Below, in pieces: positions 1 through 6,737 of a DNA stretch of 18,474 bases (its first letter is position 1; every line of letters begins with the position of its first letter). Under the pieces are notes generated by a model. That model was not told where the DNA came from. It saw only the letters and a program-made list of their open reading frames with translations, and did not search any database. The stretch lies in contig JAADDG010000199.1 in the NCBI GenBank assembly GCA_013154075.1, positions 1-18,474 of the forward strand, in the 5' to 3' direction. The DNA is from Campylobacterota bacterium (GTDB taxonomy: Bacteria > Campylobacterota > Campylobacteria > Campylobacterales > JAADDG01). A program made the position numbers and the translations under genes.

Positions 1-222
1 GGCTTCTATATTTTCCACTCTCGATAAAAGAGAGCCCTCCTTTAAAATTTCCAAAAATTTATCATAATCCTCGTCACTCAAATTAGCGACAACCTCTACC
101 GTTTTATCGGGAAGATTTTTTACATAGCCGGTAACTCCGAGCTCTTTTGCCTTTCTTTTTATAGTATCTCTATACCAGACACCTTGAACTTTTCCGGAAA
201 CTATAAATCTATAAGTGCGCAT
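1..222 (-). CDS. acyP: Acylphosphatase, 3' end cut by window edge
   Basis: This small cytoplasmic enzyme hydrolyses the carboxyl-phosphate bond of acyl phosphates. The first 74 residues are visible and start MRTYRFIVSGKVQGVWYR. The family signature GKVQGVxYR lies at residues 10-18, with the catalytic Arg at R18; GYVKN follows at 32-36, with the catalytic Asn at N36. The typical length is about 90 aa, so roughly 15-20 residues lie beyond base 1. The ATG at 222-220 is preceded by AGGAG about nine bases upstream. The start overlaps the end of the upstream hydrolase gene by 14 nt, so the two are probably co-transcribed and translationally coupled. Tryptophan occupies the residue before YR, where Phe or Gly is more usual; this is a minor variation. 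Confidence 0.9.
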   Translation of the reverse strand, partial: MRTYRFIVSGKVQGVWYRDTIKRKAKELGVTGYVKNLPDKTVEVVANLSDEDYDKFLEILKEGSLLSRVENIEA

Positions 223-940
223 CGAAATATTTCTCCTCAATAATTTGCGAAATTTCGGAAGAATTTCTCAAAAAGAAATAGTGATCCCCCTCCATCTCCA
301 CAAATTCGCTCTCTTTTATCAAAGAGGCTATCTTCCTGCCGCTTGAAAGCGGAGTGGCTCTATCCTCTTTTCCCCAAAATATTAAAGCTTTTCCGCCGTA
401 TGAAGAAAAGAGAGAGGAAAAATCCTCATCAACCACGTTTTTTAGGGTTTCGTACATATTTTTACTCATACCCTCCACATCTTTAGTGGCAAAAAGTTTA
501 TAAAATTTCTCTCCCCCAAACGGTTTCAACGCCTTAAAAAGAGTGATTTTCATTCTCACTTTCAAAGGCTTTTTTACCAAAATCCCAGCACTGCTCAATA
601 AAACAAGCATTTTAGGATCAAGTAAAAGCGCCACTTTCCCCCCGAAAGAGTGGCCTATTACTATATCTTTTCTCACTTTTAGGCTCTCTAAAAGTTTATC
701 TATTATAGTAAAATATTGTTTAGTTGTTAATGAATAATCGTTCGAGCTGCCTCCAAAACCGGGCAAATCTATATAAATGTGTCTAAAATGTGGCATATAT
801 TTCGAAAAAGCGCTTTTCATAAGCTCTTTATTACTGCCCCAGCCGTGCAAAATAACGCAATCTACATTTTTATCTTTATTGACTATATCGTAAGAGATAT
901 CGAAACTCATCGAATCCACTTCAATCTTTCTTACGGCCAT
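209..940 (-). CDS. Alpha/beta hydrolase fold protein
   Basis: A 243-aa single-domain alpha/beta hydrolase, probably a cytoplasmic esterase; the substrate is unknown. Visible elements in order: HG at 32-33 (oxyanion-hole loop HGWGSNK), DLPGFG at 58-63, the nucleophile elbow GHSFGG with Ser98, the acid Asp193 in GKEDRATP, and His220 in GDHYFF. No signal peptide is present. I chose the ATG at 940-938 (MAVRKIEV) because GGAGGG lies four bases upstream. An earlier in-frame ATG at 979 would add 13 hydrophobic residues with no clear ribosome site. Campylobacter, as I recall, has a homologue beside ddl and ruvA, usually in front of murF; here ddl is separated from it by a divergent small gene, and acylphosphatase follows. 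Confidence 0.88.
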   Translation of the reverse strand: MAVRKIEVDSMSFDISYDIVNKDKNVDCVILHGWGSNKELMKSAFSKYMPHFRHIYIDLPGFGGSSNDYSLTTKQYFTIIDKLLESLKVRKDIVIGHSFGGKVALLLDPKMLVLLSSAGILVKKPLKVRMKITLFKALKPFGGEKFYKLFATKDVEGMSKNMYETLKNVVDEDFSSLFSSYGGKALIFWGKEDRATPLSSGRKIASLIKESEFVEMEGDHYFFLRNSSEISQIIEEKYFDAHL

Positions 941-974
941 GACGCCCTCCAAACCGAGATAAAGGCAAAATGAT

Positions 975-980
975 ATCATA
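975..980 (-). promoter_or_regulatory. Weak candidate -10 box for the hydrolase/acyP pair
   Basis: On the minus strand TATGAT lies about 35 bases before the chosen hydrolase start. It overlaps a perfect 10-bp palindrome ATGATATCAT at 970-979, which could be an operator or chance in AT-rich DNA. No clear -35 box is seen, which is normal for sigma70 promoters of Campylobacterota. Confidence 0.25.
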
Positions 981-1000
981 AAGAAAATTTAAATTACAAA

Positions 1001-1009
1001 TGTTACAAT
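1001..1009 (+). promoter_or_regulatory. Extended -10 promoter for the 101-aa gene, implying a leaderless mRNA
   Basis: TGTTACAAT reads as TG-N-TACAAT, an extended -10 element with one mismatch to TATAAT. Standard spacing puts transcription start at about 1016-1017, which is the A of the ATG at 1017. The bases in front of that ATG contain no Shine-Dalgarno-like stretch, in line with a leaderless transcript. Confidence 0.45.
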
Positions 1010-1016
1010 AATTATT

Positions 1017-1322
1017 ATGCATATAACAATAGATAGAGATAAATATATAAAAGAACTCAGAAAAGCCATAAAAGAATTTTACGAAGCTAAGGCTATCGGC
1101 AACAAAAACAAAATCAAATACTACAAAGGCTTTAGTGAAGGGATTATGCTTATACTTTTAAAAATGAGAATAATCACCGAAGAAGAGCTAAAACAGATAA
1201 TAAAAGAGGAGGAAGAGGAGTTCGAGAACCTTGAAACCACTCCTATTTACGAAAAGACTCTAAGAGATCTCGACACACCCTCCATCTTTAGAAAGATGAA
1301 GGGATTTAAAATAAGAAAGTAA
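1017..1322 (+). CDS. Hypothetical charged helical protein, 101 aa
   Basis: I do not recognise this family. The protein is cytoplasmic by composition: no signal peptide and no convincing membrane helix. Residues 5-35 are a Lys/Glu-rich predicted helix, residues 36-52 are more hydrophobic (GFSEGIMLILLKMRI), and 53-75 form a very acidic helix with five consecutive Glu. The basic tail ends in KGFKIRK. The next Met is residue 44, so the ATG at 1017 is the only plausible start, and it lacks a ribosome binding site. The codon style (AGA, ATA, AAAGAG) matches the neighbours, which favours a real resident gene. It runs divergently from the hydrolase and convergently with ddl, with no gap to the ddl stop. 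Lys/Glu repeats could also come from a spurious frame, but an intact frame filling the whole gap argues against that. Confidence 0.6.
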   Translation: MHITIDRDKYIKELRKAIKEFYEAKAIGNKNKIKYYKGFSEGIMLILLKMRIITEEELKQIIKEEEEEFENLETTPIYEKTLRDLDTPSIFRKMKGFKIRK

Positions 1323-1330
1323 TTACTTTC
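1315..1330. repeat. 16-bp perfect palindrome centred on the junction of two convergent genes
   Basis: GAAAGTAATTACTTTC is its own reverse complement, and its centre falls exactly between the stop codon of the 101-aa gene (TAA, 1320-1322) and that of ddl (TTA on plus, 1323-1325). Both genes end in a GA-AAG-TAA string, which produces the symmetry. With no loop and an AT-rich stem it is a poor intrinsic terminator, and no U-tract is obvious on either side. Confidence 0.5.
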
Positions 1331-2357
1331 CTTTAGCTTTCTGAATAGAATGAATATATTTATAATCTATATTGATTATTTTTCTTTTAGGCAAAGACTT
1401 TGCTAAAGAATTCAAAACTTCATTAAAATCATCAAAAAGATAATTCGCGTAACTGCCGGGTACAGAATTTATTTCATTGATATAAATTTCTTTATTTATC
1501 ACAAAAAAATCGCACCTAATCAAAGCGCCTTCAAAAAGATTTCCGTAAATTTTTCTAAAAGCATCCCTTAATCTCTCCTCATCCTCTTCATTCAAATCGG
1601 CTTTCGAAACTCTCGAAGTTCTCGAAAAATCAAGATACTTCTTATCGAAATCCAAAAATTCTTCCTTCTTAGGCTCTTCCACAATCGAAAAAAGAAACTC
1701 ATCCCCAACTTTGCATCCTGCCAAATTATATTCGGTAACCCCCTCAACGAAAGGCTCTATCAAAACTTCATCATCAAACTCGTAAGCCACATCCAAAGCA
1801 TACTCCAAATCCTCTCTTTTTCTAACAACACTAACCCCAATAGAGCTTCCGAGCCTAAGAGGTTTGACGATTACTGGAAAATCGAACTTCGTCTCATACT
1901 CTCCTCTTCTTAAAAGCTCATAATCCAAAACGTTTACACCTATCTCTTTTGCATATGCTTTGGTAAGAAGTTTATTGAAGCTAACGACACTCGCCTCCAC
2001 TCTCGGACCTATATAATCTATCTCGAAAAAATCCATTAAAGAGGCAACCTTGCCATCCTCTCCGTCCGCTCCGTGAATAACGTTTAATACATAATCAAAC
2101 TCGACTCTTTTCTCTTTCAAAAGAGCTTTTTGATAAAAACCTCCGTTTTTCAAAGTAAGTTTCGGAAATTTCTTATACTCCCCGCTACTGAAAGTCTTGG
2201 ACTTCATAGACTCTTTATCTATCAGATAAAACTCTCTATCCTTATCGCAAAATATATAAACTTTTTCACTTTTTATGACATCTTTCAACGCCACGGCACT
2301 TACGATACTAATCTCGTGCTCATAACTAACTCCGCCAAACAATAAAGCTACTTTCAA
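1323..2357 (-). CDS. ddl: D-alanine--D-alanine ligase
   Basis: This cytoplasmic ATP-grasp enzyme joins two D-alanines for the peptidoglycan pentapeptide. It has 344 residues, typical of the family. Motifs in order: FGGVSYEHEIS at 7-17 with the substrate-binding Glu13; HGADGEDG at 95-102; VKP with the ATP-binding Lys165; the glycine-rich loop GSSIGV at 170-175; RCD at 281-283; and NEINSVPGS from 294, where D283, E295 and N297 are the expected Mg2+ ligands. The start is TTG at 2357-2355, fixed by the family N-terminus (KVALLFGG) and by AGGA just before it. Only two bases separate it from the ruvA stop, so it is the last gene of an M48-ruvA-ddl operon and is probably coupled to ruvA. Its stop abuts the convergent 101-aa gene. 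Confidence 0.97.
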   Translation of the reverse strand: MKVALLFGGVSYEHEISIVSAVALKDVIKSEKVYIFCDKDREFYLIDKESMKSKTFSSGEYKKFPKLTLKNGGFYQKALLKEKRVEFDYVLNVIHGADGEDGKVASLMDFFEIDYIGPRVEASVVSFNKLLTKAYAKEIGVNVLDYELLRRGEYETKFDFPVIVKPLRLGSSIGVSVVRKREDLEYALDVAYEFDDEVLIEPFVEGVTEYNLAGCKVGDEFLFSIVEEPKKEEFLDFDKKYLDFSRTSRVSKADLNEEDEERLRDAFRKIYGNLFEGALIRCDFFVINKEIYINEINSVPGSYANYLFDDFNEVLNSLAKSLPKRKIINIDYKYIHSIQKAKGK

Positions 2358-2359
2358 TC

Positions 2360-2926
2360 CTATCCCTTTTTTGTTAATTTTTTCAAAGCTTCTTTCACAA
2401 GATCCGAAACGTTGTCGCTAACGCACTCTCTAAGAGCCTTTGAAATCGCCTCTTTCTTAAAACCCAAGCTCTCAAGGGCCATAAAAGCCTCTTTTCTATA
2501 AGCGCTTTGGCTCTCCTCCTCTATTGATAGATCGAAATCGCTAAGTTCTACCAAAATCCTCTTAGCGCTCTTTGGACCTATACCGGGAACCATTTTCAAT
2601 CTCGACACGTCTTTAGAAGCTATAACCTCCGCAAACTCTTTGGGTGTAAAAGTGGAGCAAATAGCCAAAGCGGTATTGGGTCCCACTCCGTTTAGTTTAA
2701 TAACTTGATCAAAAAGCCTCTTTTCATCAAAATCGACAAATCCGTAAAGAGTATGAGAATCCTCTTTGACAATAAACGTGGTGTTTAAAAAGATCTCTTG
2801 CCCTTTTTCTATCTTGGAAGAGGAGTTTAGAGAAATATTGACTTGATAGATAAGCCCCCCTTTCGTTTTTATATGGACAAAAGAGGGCTCTTTCTTTATA
2901 ACTGCTCCTTCAATCCCTACGATCAT
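2360..2926 (-). CDS. ruvA: Holliday junction branch migration protein RuvA
   Basis: RuvA is the DNA-binding subunit of the RuvAB branch-migration motor; it holds the four-way junction and recruits the RuvB helicase. The 188-aa length is usual. Domain I (about residues 1-62) is an OB fold beginning MIVGIEG. Domain II has two helix-hairpin-helix motifs, LNGVGPNTA at 78-86 and PGIGPKSA at 114-121. Domain III (about 142-188) is the RuvB-contacting helical bundle, containing ALESLGFKKEAI. An acidic linker lies at about 134-139. The start is five bases after the stop of the M48 protease gene, whose last codons supply an AGG ribosome site. ruvB is not in the window. Confidence 0.97.
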   Translation of the reverse strand: MIVGIEGAVIKKEPSFVHIKTKGGLIYQVNISLNSSSKIEKGQEIFLNTTFIVKEDSHTLYGFVDFDEKRLFDQVIKLNGVGPNTALAICSTFTPKEFAEVIASKDVSRLKMVPGIGPKSAKRILVELSDFDLSIEEESQSAYRKEAFMALESLGFKKEAISKALRECVSDNVSDLVKEALKKLTKKG

Positions 2927-2931
2927 AAAAA

Positions 2932-3690
2932 CTACCTATAATATTTCAAAGCTTTTGGAATGAGAGCTTTCAGTCTTTGGATTCTATGCTCGTCTGCGGG
3001 GTGAGTGGACAGAAACTCCGGCGGCTTTTGCCCTCTGCTCATTCTCATCATATTTTCCCAAAATTTTATCGCTTCTCTCGGATCGTATCCCGCTTTCGTC
3101 ATCAAATAAAGCCCCACTTCGTCAGCCTCATACTCAAACTTTCTGCTATAAGGCAAAATAACTCCGTATTGAGCTCCGATACCGTAAACGGTATCAAAAA
3201 GGCTCCCATATTTTCCCCCTATCGTTCTGGCAAGAAGCTCCTTTCCGATCTGTCCGAGCTGAACCATACTCATCCTCTCGGCTCCATGTCTTAAAATGGC
3301 GTGAGCCACCTCATGAGCTATAACGGTAGCAAGTTGATCTTCGTTTTGGGCTATTTTAAAAATCCCTTTATAGACAAAAACCTTTCCTCCCGGAAGACAG
3401 AAGGCATTTGGAATATCTTTATCTATTACGAAAAATTCCCATTTGTAATTTGGCTGATTCGCGGCTTTTGCTATTCTCATACCCACTTTTCTTACAAGAT
3501 AATTAAGTCTTCTATCTTTGCTTATAGGCTCTTTTTGTAAAACCTCTCTTGCGGCTTGATATCCCATTTTTACCTCATCCTGAGGAGAAACCATAATAAG
3601 TTGAGTCCTATTGGTATAAGGTGTTTTAGCGCAAGAGATAAAAATTATCGGCAAAAAAAGTATTAAAAGAAATTTATAGACTCTGTTCAT
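2932..3690 (-). CDS. M48 family zinc metalloprotease, predicted lipoprotein
   Basis: A 252-aa envelope protease of the M48 family, resembling E. coli LoiP/YcaL more than the longer TPR-bearing BepA. Residues 1-19 are a lipoprotein signal peptide ending FIS with lipidated Cys20. The mature chain has the zinc site HEVAH at 126-130 and the third ligand Glu188 in FEYEAD, then a C-terminal HPADEHRIQRL segment typical of the family. Its likely role is quality control of outer-membrane or periplasmic proteins; this is inferred from the family. The start ATG (3690-3688) has GAGG eight bases upstream. It is the first gene of a tight operon with ruvA (5-nt gap) and ddl (2-nt gap). The grouping of an envelope protease with ruvA may be only transcriptional convenience. 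Confidence 0.93.
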   Translation of the reverse strand: MNRVYKFLLILFLPIIFISCAKTPYTNRTQLIMVSPQDEVKMGYQAAREVLQKEPISKDRRLNYLVRKVGMRIAKAANQPNYKWEFFVIDKDIPNAFCLPGGKVFVYKGIFKIAQNEDQLATVIAHEVAHAILRHGAERMSMVQLGQIGKELLARTIGGKYGSLFDTVYGIGAQYGVILPYSRKFEYEADEVGLYLMTKAGYDPREAIKFWENMMRMSRGQKPPEFLSTHPADEHRIQRLKALIPKALKYYR

Positions 3691-3718
3691 TTTCGTAACC
3701 TCATTTCGCTTTTTCGAA

Positions 3719-3727
3719 ATTATAACA
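3719..3727 (-). promoter_or_regulatory. Extended -10 promoter of the M48-ruvA-ddl operon
   Basis: On the minus strand TGTTATAAT is a perfect extended -10 element (TG-N-TATAAT). Start of transcription is expected near 3712, giving a leader of about 22 bases that contains the GAGG ribosome site. The 3691-3807 gap is the longest non-coding stretch in the window and also carries the divergent promoter of the gene at 3808. Confidence 0.6.
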
Positions 3728-3767
3728 AATTTAGTGTTATCTTTTTATTGGTCTAAAAAAGAAATTT

Positions 3768-3776
3768 TGGTAAAAT
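3768..3776 (+). promoter_or_regulatory. Extended -10 promoter of the DUF4214-hydrolase gene
   Basis: TGGTAAAAT matches TG-N-TAAAAT, a common Campylobacterota variant. Transcription would start near 3783, leaving a 25-base leader with AAAGG seven bases before the ATG. It stands back to back with the promoter at 3719-3727. Confidence 0.45.
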
Positions 3777-3807
3777 TTAGTTAAATAAATAAACCGAAAG
3801 GTTTAAA

Positions 3808-5565
3808 ATGAATAGAATAATCTTAATTTGTTTAATAATTTTTAGCTCTTTTTCAAATATTTACGCATTAACACCAAAAGACTTTATAAAAGAGCTTTAT
3901 GAAGAGATTTTGGACAGAGGAGCGTCGGAAAGCGAGATAGATTATTGGTACTCGAGAATCGAAGAAGGCAAGAGTGCCGCATACATAATTAAATCATTTC
4001 TAAAAAGTAAAGAGTACAGAAACAAAAACGACAATGACGAAGAGTATATCAAATCCCTATACCACGTAATTTTAGAAAGAGAACCGGACGAAGAGGGATT
4101 TGAATACTGGCTATCTCAAATGAGAGAAAATAATATTCATAGAACTCAAATATTTTACAAGTTTCTATTCTCTCCCGAATTTAGCGATCTTATGGAAAAT
4201 AAATATCACATAACTCCCTATACCAAAGAGGATAAACTGATAGCCTTTATAGAGAGATTTTATAATATTCTATTTGACAGAGACGCGGAATACGGAGGAA
4301 TAGAATATTGGAAAAACGCTCTATTAAACGGTGAAAAGAGTGCGGCCGAGATGGCAAACTACTTCTTTTTCTCCGAAGAGTTCGAAGAGAAGGATTATGA
4401 CAACGAAGAGTTCGTAAAACTGGCCTACAGAACGCTTCTTGATAGAGAAGCCGATCAAGGCGGACTCGATTTTTGGGTATCTCTTTTGGATAGGGGATTT
4501 GATAAAAGAGAACTTATAAGAGAGTTTATATCTTCGGATGAATTTCTAAATCTTCTAAACGAATACGGATTGACCGAGAGAAAAGGAAACGGCGTACCCG
4601 ATTTTGCAAAACCCATAGGAGAGATCAAAAAAATCCCGGAGACTTACGGATCTTGGGGAGAATACGAAACGGTTAAAAAGAGTCTAAAAGGCAATTACGG
4701 AAAAGATATAACGATTTTCTACCCCAAAAACGCTCAAAAAGTTCCTACCATATTTTTCTCTCCCGGTTGGTACGACAATCAATCGGTAAGCTATAAAAAA
4801 TATGAAGTACTTTTAAATTTCATAGCGAGCAAAGGATATGCCGTAGTTTTCGTACCCTATTCAAGAAGTTACGAACTATATAAGGAGGTAAGAGAAGGTT
4901 TCATAGAAGCGGCTATCGGATATTCGGGAATTATTGATACCTCTAAAGTAGGATTTTTGGGCTTTTCTTCCGGTGGAGGAGTAATTACGAGTATCTCCTA
5001 TTACCTATATGAAAAGTACGGATGGGGCGAAGAGGGAAGATTTTTATTCTATCTATCTCCCTGGTATGATTTCGGAATGAAAGAGTATGCGGATAGAGGC
5101 GAGTATCTTTTGGCTCATTTTCCTTCAAATACTAAAATAATTATGCAAAGATACGATAGGGATGAAGACGATCCGAGAACTTTGATAGATATTTACAGAC
5201 ACATAAATATTCCAAACAGCGAAAAAGATTTCATACTCGTTAGATCGAGTCCAAATTATCCCGCTTTACATACCATTCCCTACTCTCCTTCATACGGAGC
5301 CGACGCACTTGATTACTATGTGATATTCAGATTCATAGACGCTCTAAGCAGATATACTTTCTTTAACGACCAAGAGGCCAAAAGAGTGGCTTTGGGCAAC
5401 GGAGCAAGAGAGCAGGTAAAACTCACTCAAGGTTTAAACGATGTGGAGGTTACTGACTATCCGGAGAGACTTTTGGATATCAAACCTTCCGACGAATACG
5501 CTTATCCTTGTATAAGAGACATAAATCCGAGAAAGGATTTTTGCTACGATTTTATTATAGAGTAG
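3808..5565 (+). CDS. Secreted protein with four DUF4214-type repeats fused to an alpha/beta hydrolase
   Basis: The 585-aa protein starts with a Sec signal peptide (1-20, cleavage after NIYA). Four repeats of 41-42 residues follow at about 30-70, 84-125, 151-192 and 206-246. Each fits a pattern like Y-x3-L-x-R-x2-D-x2-G-x2-YW...F-x-xSxEF; the first is the most divergent. These are DUF4214-like modules, which resemble phycobilisome-linker repeats and occur in large secreted adhesins and glycosyltransferases. From about 295 the chain is an alpha/beta hydrolase: oxyanion region FFSPGWYDN at 316-324, nucleophile elbow GFSSGG at 385-390 (Ser387), candidate acid within Asp450-Asp455, and candidate His488 in ALHTIP. 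Cys568 and Cys579 could form a disulfide. It is a single-gene unit with its own promoter, and the downstream gene has another. The likely role is an exported esterase or amidase with a binding module; the substrate is unknown. Confidence 0.85.
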   Translation: MNRIILICLIIFSSFSNIYALTPKDFIKELYEEILDRGASESEIDYWYSRIEEGKSAAYIIKSFLKSKEYRNKNDNDEEYIKSLYHVILEREPDEEGFEYWLSQMRENNIHRTQIFYKFLFSPEFSDLMENKYHITPYTKEDKLIAFIERFYNILFDRDAEYGGIEYWKNALLNGEKSAAEMANYFFFSEEFEEKDYDNEEFVKLAYRTLLDREADQGGLDFWVSLLDRGFDKRELIREFISSDEFLNLLNEYGLTERKGNGVPDFAKPIGEIKKIPETYGSWGEYETVKKSLKGNYGKDITIFYPKNAQKVPTIFFSPGWYDNQSVSYKKYEVLLNFIASKGYAVVFVPYSRSYELYKEVREGFIEAAIGYSGIIDTSKVGFLGFSSGGGVITSISYYLYEKYGWGEEGRFLFYLSPWYDFGMKEYADRGEYLLAHFPSNTKIIMQRYDRDEDDPRTLIDIYRHINIPNSEKDFILVRSSPNYPALHTIPYSPSYGADALDYYVIFRFIDALSRYTFFNDQEAKRVALGNGAREQVKLTQGLNDVEVTDYPERLLDIKPSDEYAYPCIRDINPRKDFCYDFIIE

Positions 5566-5576
5566 AAATTTTTCGT

Positions 5577-5582
5577 TATAAT
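5577..5582 (+). promoter_or_regulatory. Consensus -10 box before the thioredoxin-like gene
   Basis: A perfect TATAAT lies 28 bases before the ATG, with AAGGA at 5599-5603 as the ribosome site. The expected leader is about 20 bases. No terminator hairpin is visible after the preceding gene. Confidence 0.5.
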
Positions 5583-5609
5583 TATCCAAATAAATTATAA
5601 GGAAAAGTA

Positions 5610-5996
5610 ATGTTTAGATTTCTACTCTTTGTTTTCGTATCCGTAATTTTTCTAAACGCCTCCGCTTTAACTGAAGCTTTCAAAGAGGCAAAAAAGAACA
5701 AAAAACTGATTCTTGTAGAAATTTCCAAAAAAAATTGCCCTTACTGCATAGCGCTCGATAGAGAAGTTTTTCAAAACCCGAAACTTCTTCAAAAGATAAC
5801 CCAAAACTATATAATAGTAAAACTTCAAAGAGAAAAAGACGAGATTCCATCATTTCTTCAAGTTAAATTTTATCCTACAACTTATCTTTTGAAATCTGAC
5901 GGAACCATAGTGGACGAAATACCGGGATATATAAAAAGTTCCGATTTTTCAGAGTTTATAGAAGAAGTTTATAGACAAGAGAAGAAGTTTTTATGA
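5610..5996 (+). CDS. Periplasmic thioredoxin-fold protein
   Basis: A 128-aa exported thioredoxin-like protein. Residues 1-19 form a signal peptide ending ASA. The mature domain has the redox motif Cys43-Pro-Tyr-Cys46 in a KKNCPYC context and the expected cis-proline Pro89 in FYPTTYLLKSDG. The size and layout (helix, strand ISKKNCPYC, KFYPTTYLL strand) match the short thioredoxin-fold group related to SoxW and Thioredoxin_7. The probable role is reduction or exchange of disulfides in the periplasm; the partner is not identifiable. The N-terminus carries no extra transmembrane anchor. The gene has its own -10 box, and atpB follows after 55 bases with a separate candidate promoter. Confidence 0.85.
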   Translation: MFRFLLFVFVSVIFLNASALTEAFKEAKKNKKLILVEISKKNCPYCIALDREVFQNPKLLQKITQNYIIVKLQREKDEIPSFLQVKFYPTTYLLKSDGTIVDEIPGYIKSSDFSEFIEEVYRQEKKFL

Positions 5997-6016
5997 AATA
6001 TTAAAACTCATTTAGA

Positions 6017-6022
6017 TAAAAT
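6017..6022 (+). promoter_or_regulatory. Candidate -10 box for the atpB operon
   Basis: TAAAAT lies 29 bases before the atpB ATG. A Shine-Dalgarno-like AAGGG at 6040-6044 is seven bases from the ATG; a second AAGG touches the ATG and is too close to act. Confidence 0.4.
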
Positions 6023-6051
6023 TCGTTAAATTTTTCTTCAAGGGTTTAAGG

Positions 6052-6732
6052 ATGAATGAGGTTTTTACTTTTTTGGGAATAGTATCTCATAATCACGCCT
6101 ATCTATATGCGGCACATACGATTCTCGTTTTTATTTTGGTTCTACTTTTTGCAAAATCTGCGGTTAAATCCCTAAGATTGGTACCCGTAGGTTCTCAAAA
6201 CGTTATGGAAGCTTATTTGCAAGGCGTTCTTGCAATGGGTAAAGACGTTATAGGGGAAAAACACGCAAGAACATACCTTCCGTTGGTAGCCACTTTAGGT
6301 CTTTTTATCTTTTTCGCAAACGTAATAGGTATCATTCCGGGTTTCGAATCACCGTCCGGAAACATCAACTTCACACTGACTCTCGCTATCATCGTTTTCC
6401 TTTACTATAACTTCGAAGGTATAAGAAAAAACGGCGTAGTGGCATATTTCGCCCATTTCATGGGACCTATGAAAATCTTGGCTCCTTTGATGTTTCCTAT
6501 CGAGATAGTATCCCACATCTCAAGAATCATCTCTCTTTCATTCAGGCTTTTTGGTAATATAAAGGGTGATGATCTATTTTTGGCGGTAGTGTTGATGCTG
6601 GCACCTTACATAGCTCCGCTTCCGGCATACGCACTTCTTAGCTTTTCCGCTATTTTACAAACATTTATTTTCATGATTCTAACTTATGTCTACTTAGCGG
6701 GCGCCGTACTTCTACACGAAGAGTCGCTATAA
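6052..6732 (+). CDS. atpB: F0F1 ATP synthase subunit a
   Basis: Subunit a forms the two proton half-channels of the membrane F0 rotor-stator interface. The 226-aa sequence is strongly hydrophobic, with helices around 18-35, 76-97, 107-121, 143-165 and 175-216. The essential arginine is Arg165 in SLSFRLFGNIKGDD, equivalent to E. coli aR210; Gln203 in the last helix matches E. coli Q252 by eye. N-terminal HNHAYLYAAHTILV matches the short periplasmic start of Campylobacterota proteins. The gene is not beside other ATP synthase genes, a known arrangement in this phylum. It is followed after five bases by a small membrane-protein gene and then a ThiE-like gene in overlap, so all three are probably one transcript. 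Confidence 0.97.
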   Translation: MNEVFTFLGIVSHNHAYLYAAHTILVFILVLLFAKSAVKSLRLVPVGSQNVMEAYLQGVLAMGKDVIGEKHARTYLPLVATLGLFIFFANVIGIIPGFESPSGNINFTLTLAIIVFLYYNFEGIRKNGVVAYFAHFMGPMKILAPLMFPIEIVSHISRIISLSFRLFGNIKGDDLFLAVVLMLAPYIAPLPAYALLSFSAILQTFIFMILTYVYLAGAVLLHEESL

Positions 6733-6737
6733 ACATA

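Noticed and set aside
941..979. N-terminal extension of the hydrolase from the ATG at 979
   Set aside because: The ATG at 940 has a strong GGAGGG site and matches the usual family N-terminus; the extension lacks a ribosome site and looks like leader DNA.
2977..3294. Plus-strand open frame of 105 codons inside the M48 protease gene
   Set aside because: The opposite strand carries a protease with a complete zinc site, so this is a shadow frame.
3808..5565. A mobile-element or toxin origin for the DUF4214-hydrolase gene
   Set aside because: Codon use matches neighbours and no repeats, integrase or tRNA site flank it; there is no evidence of recent transfer.
5997..6051. Possible riboswitch or small ORF before atpB
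   Set aside because: At 55 bases it is too short for a known riboswitch, and it contains only a -10-like box and a Shine-Dalgarno site.
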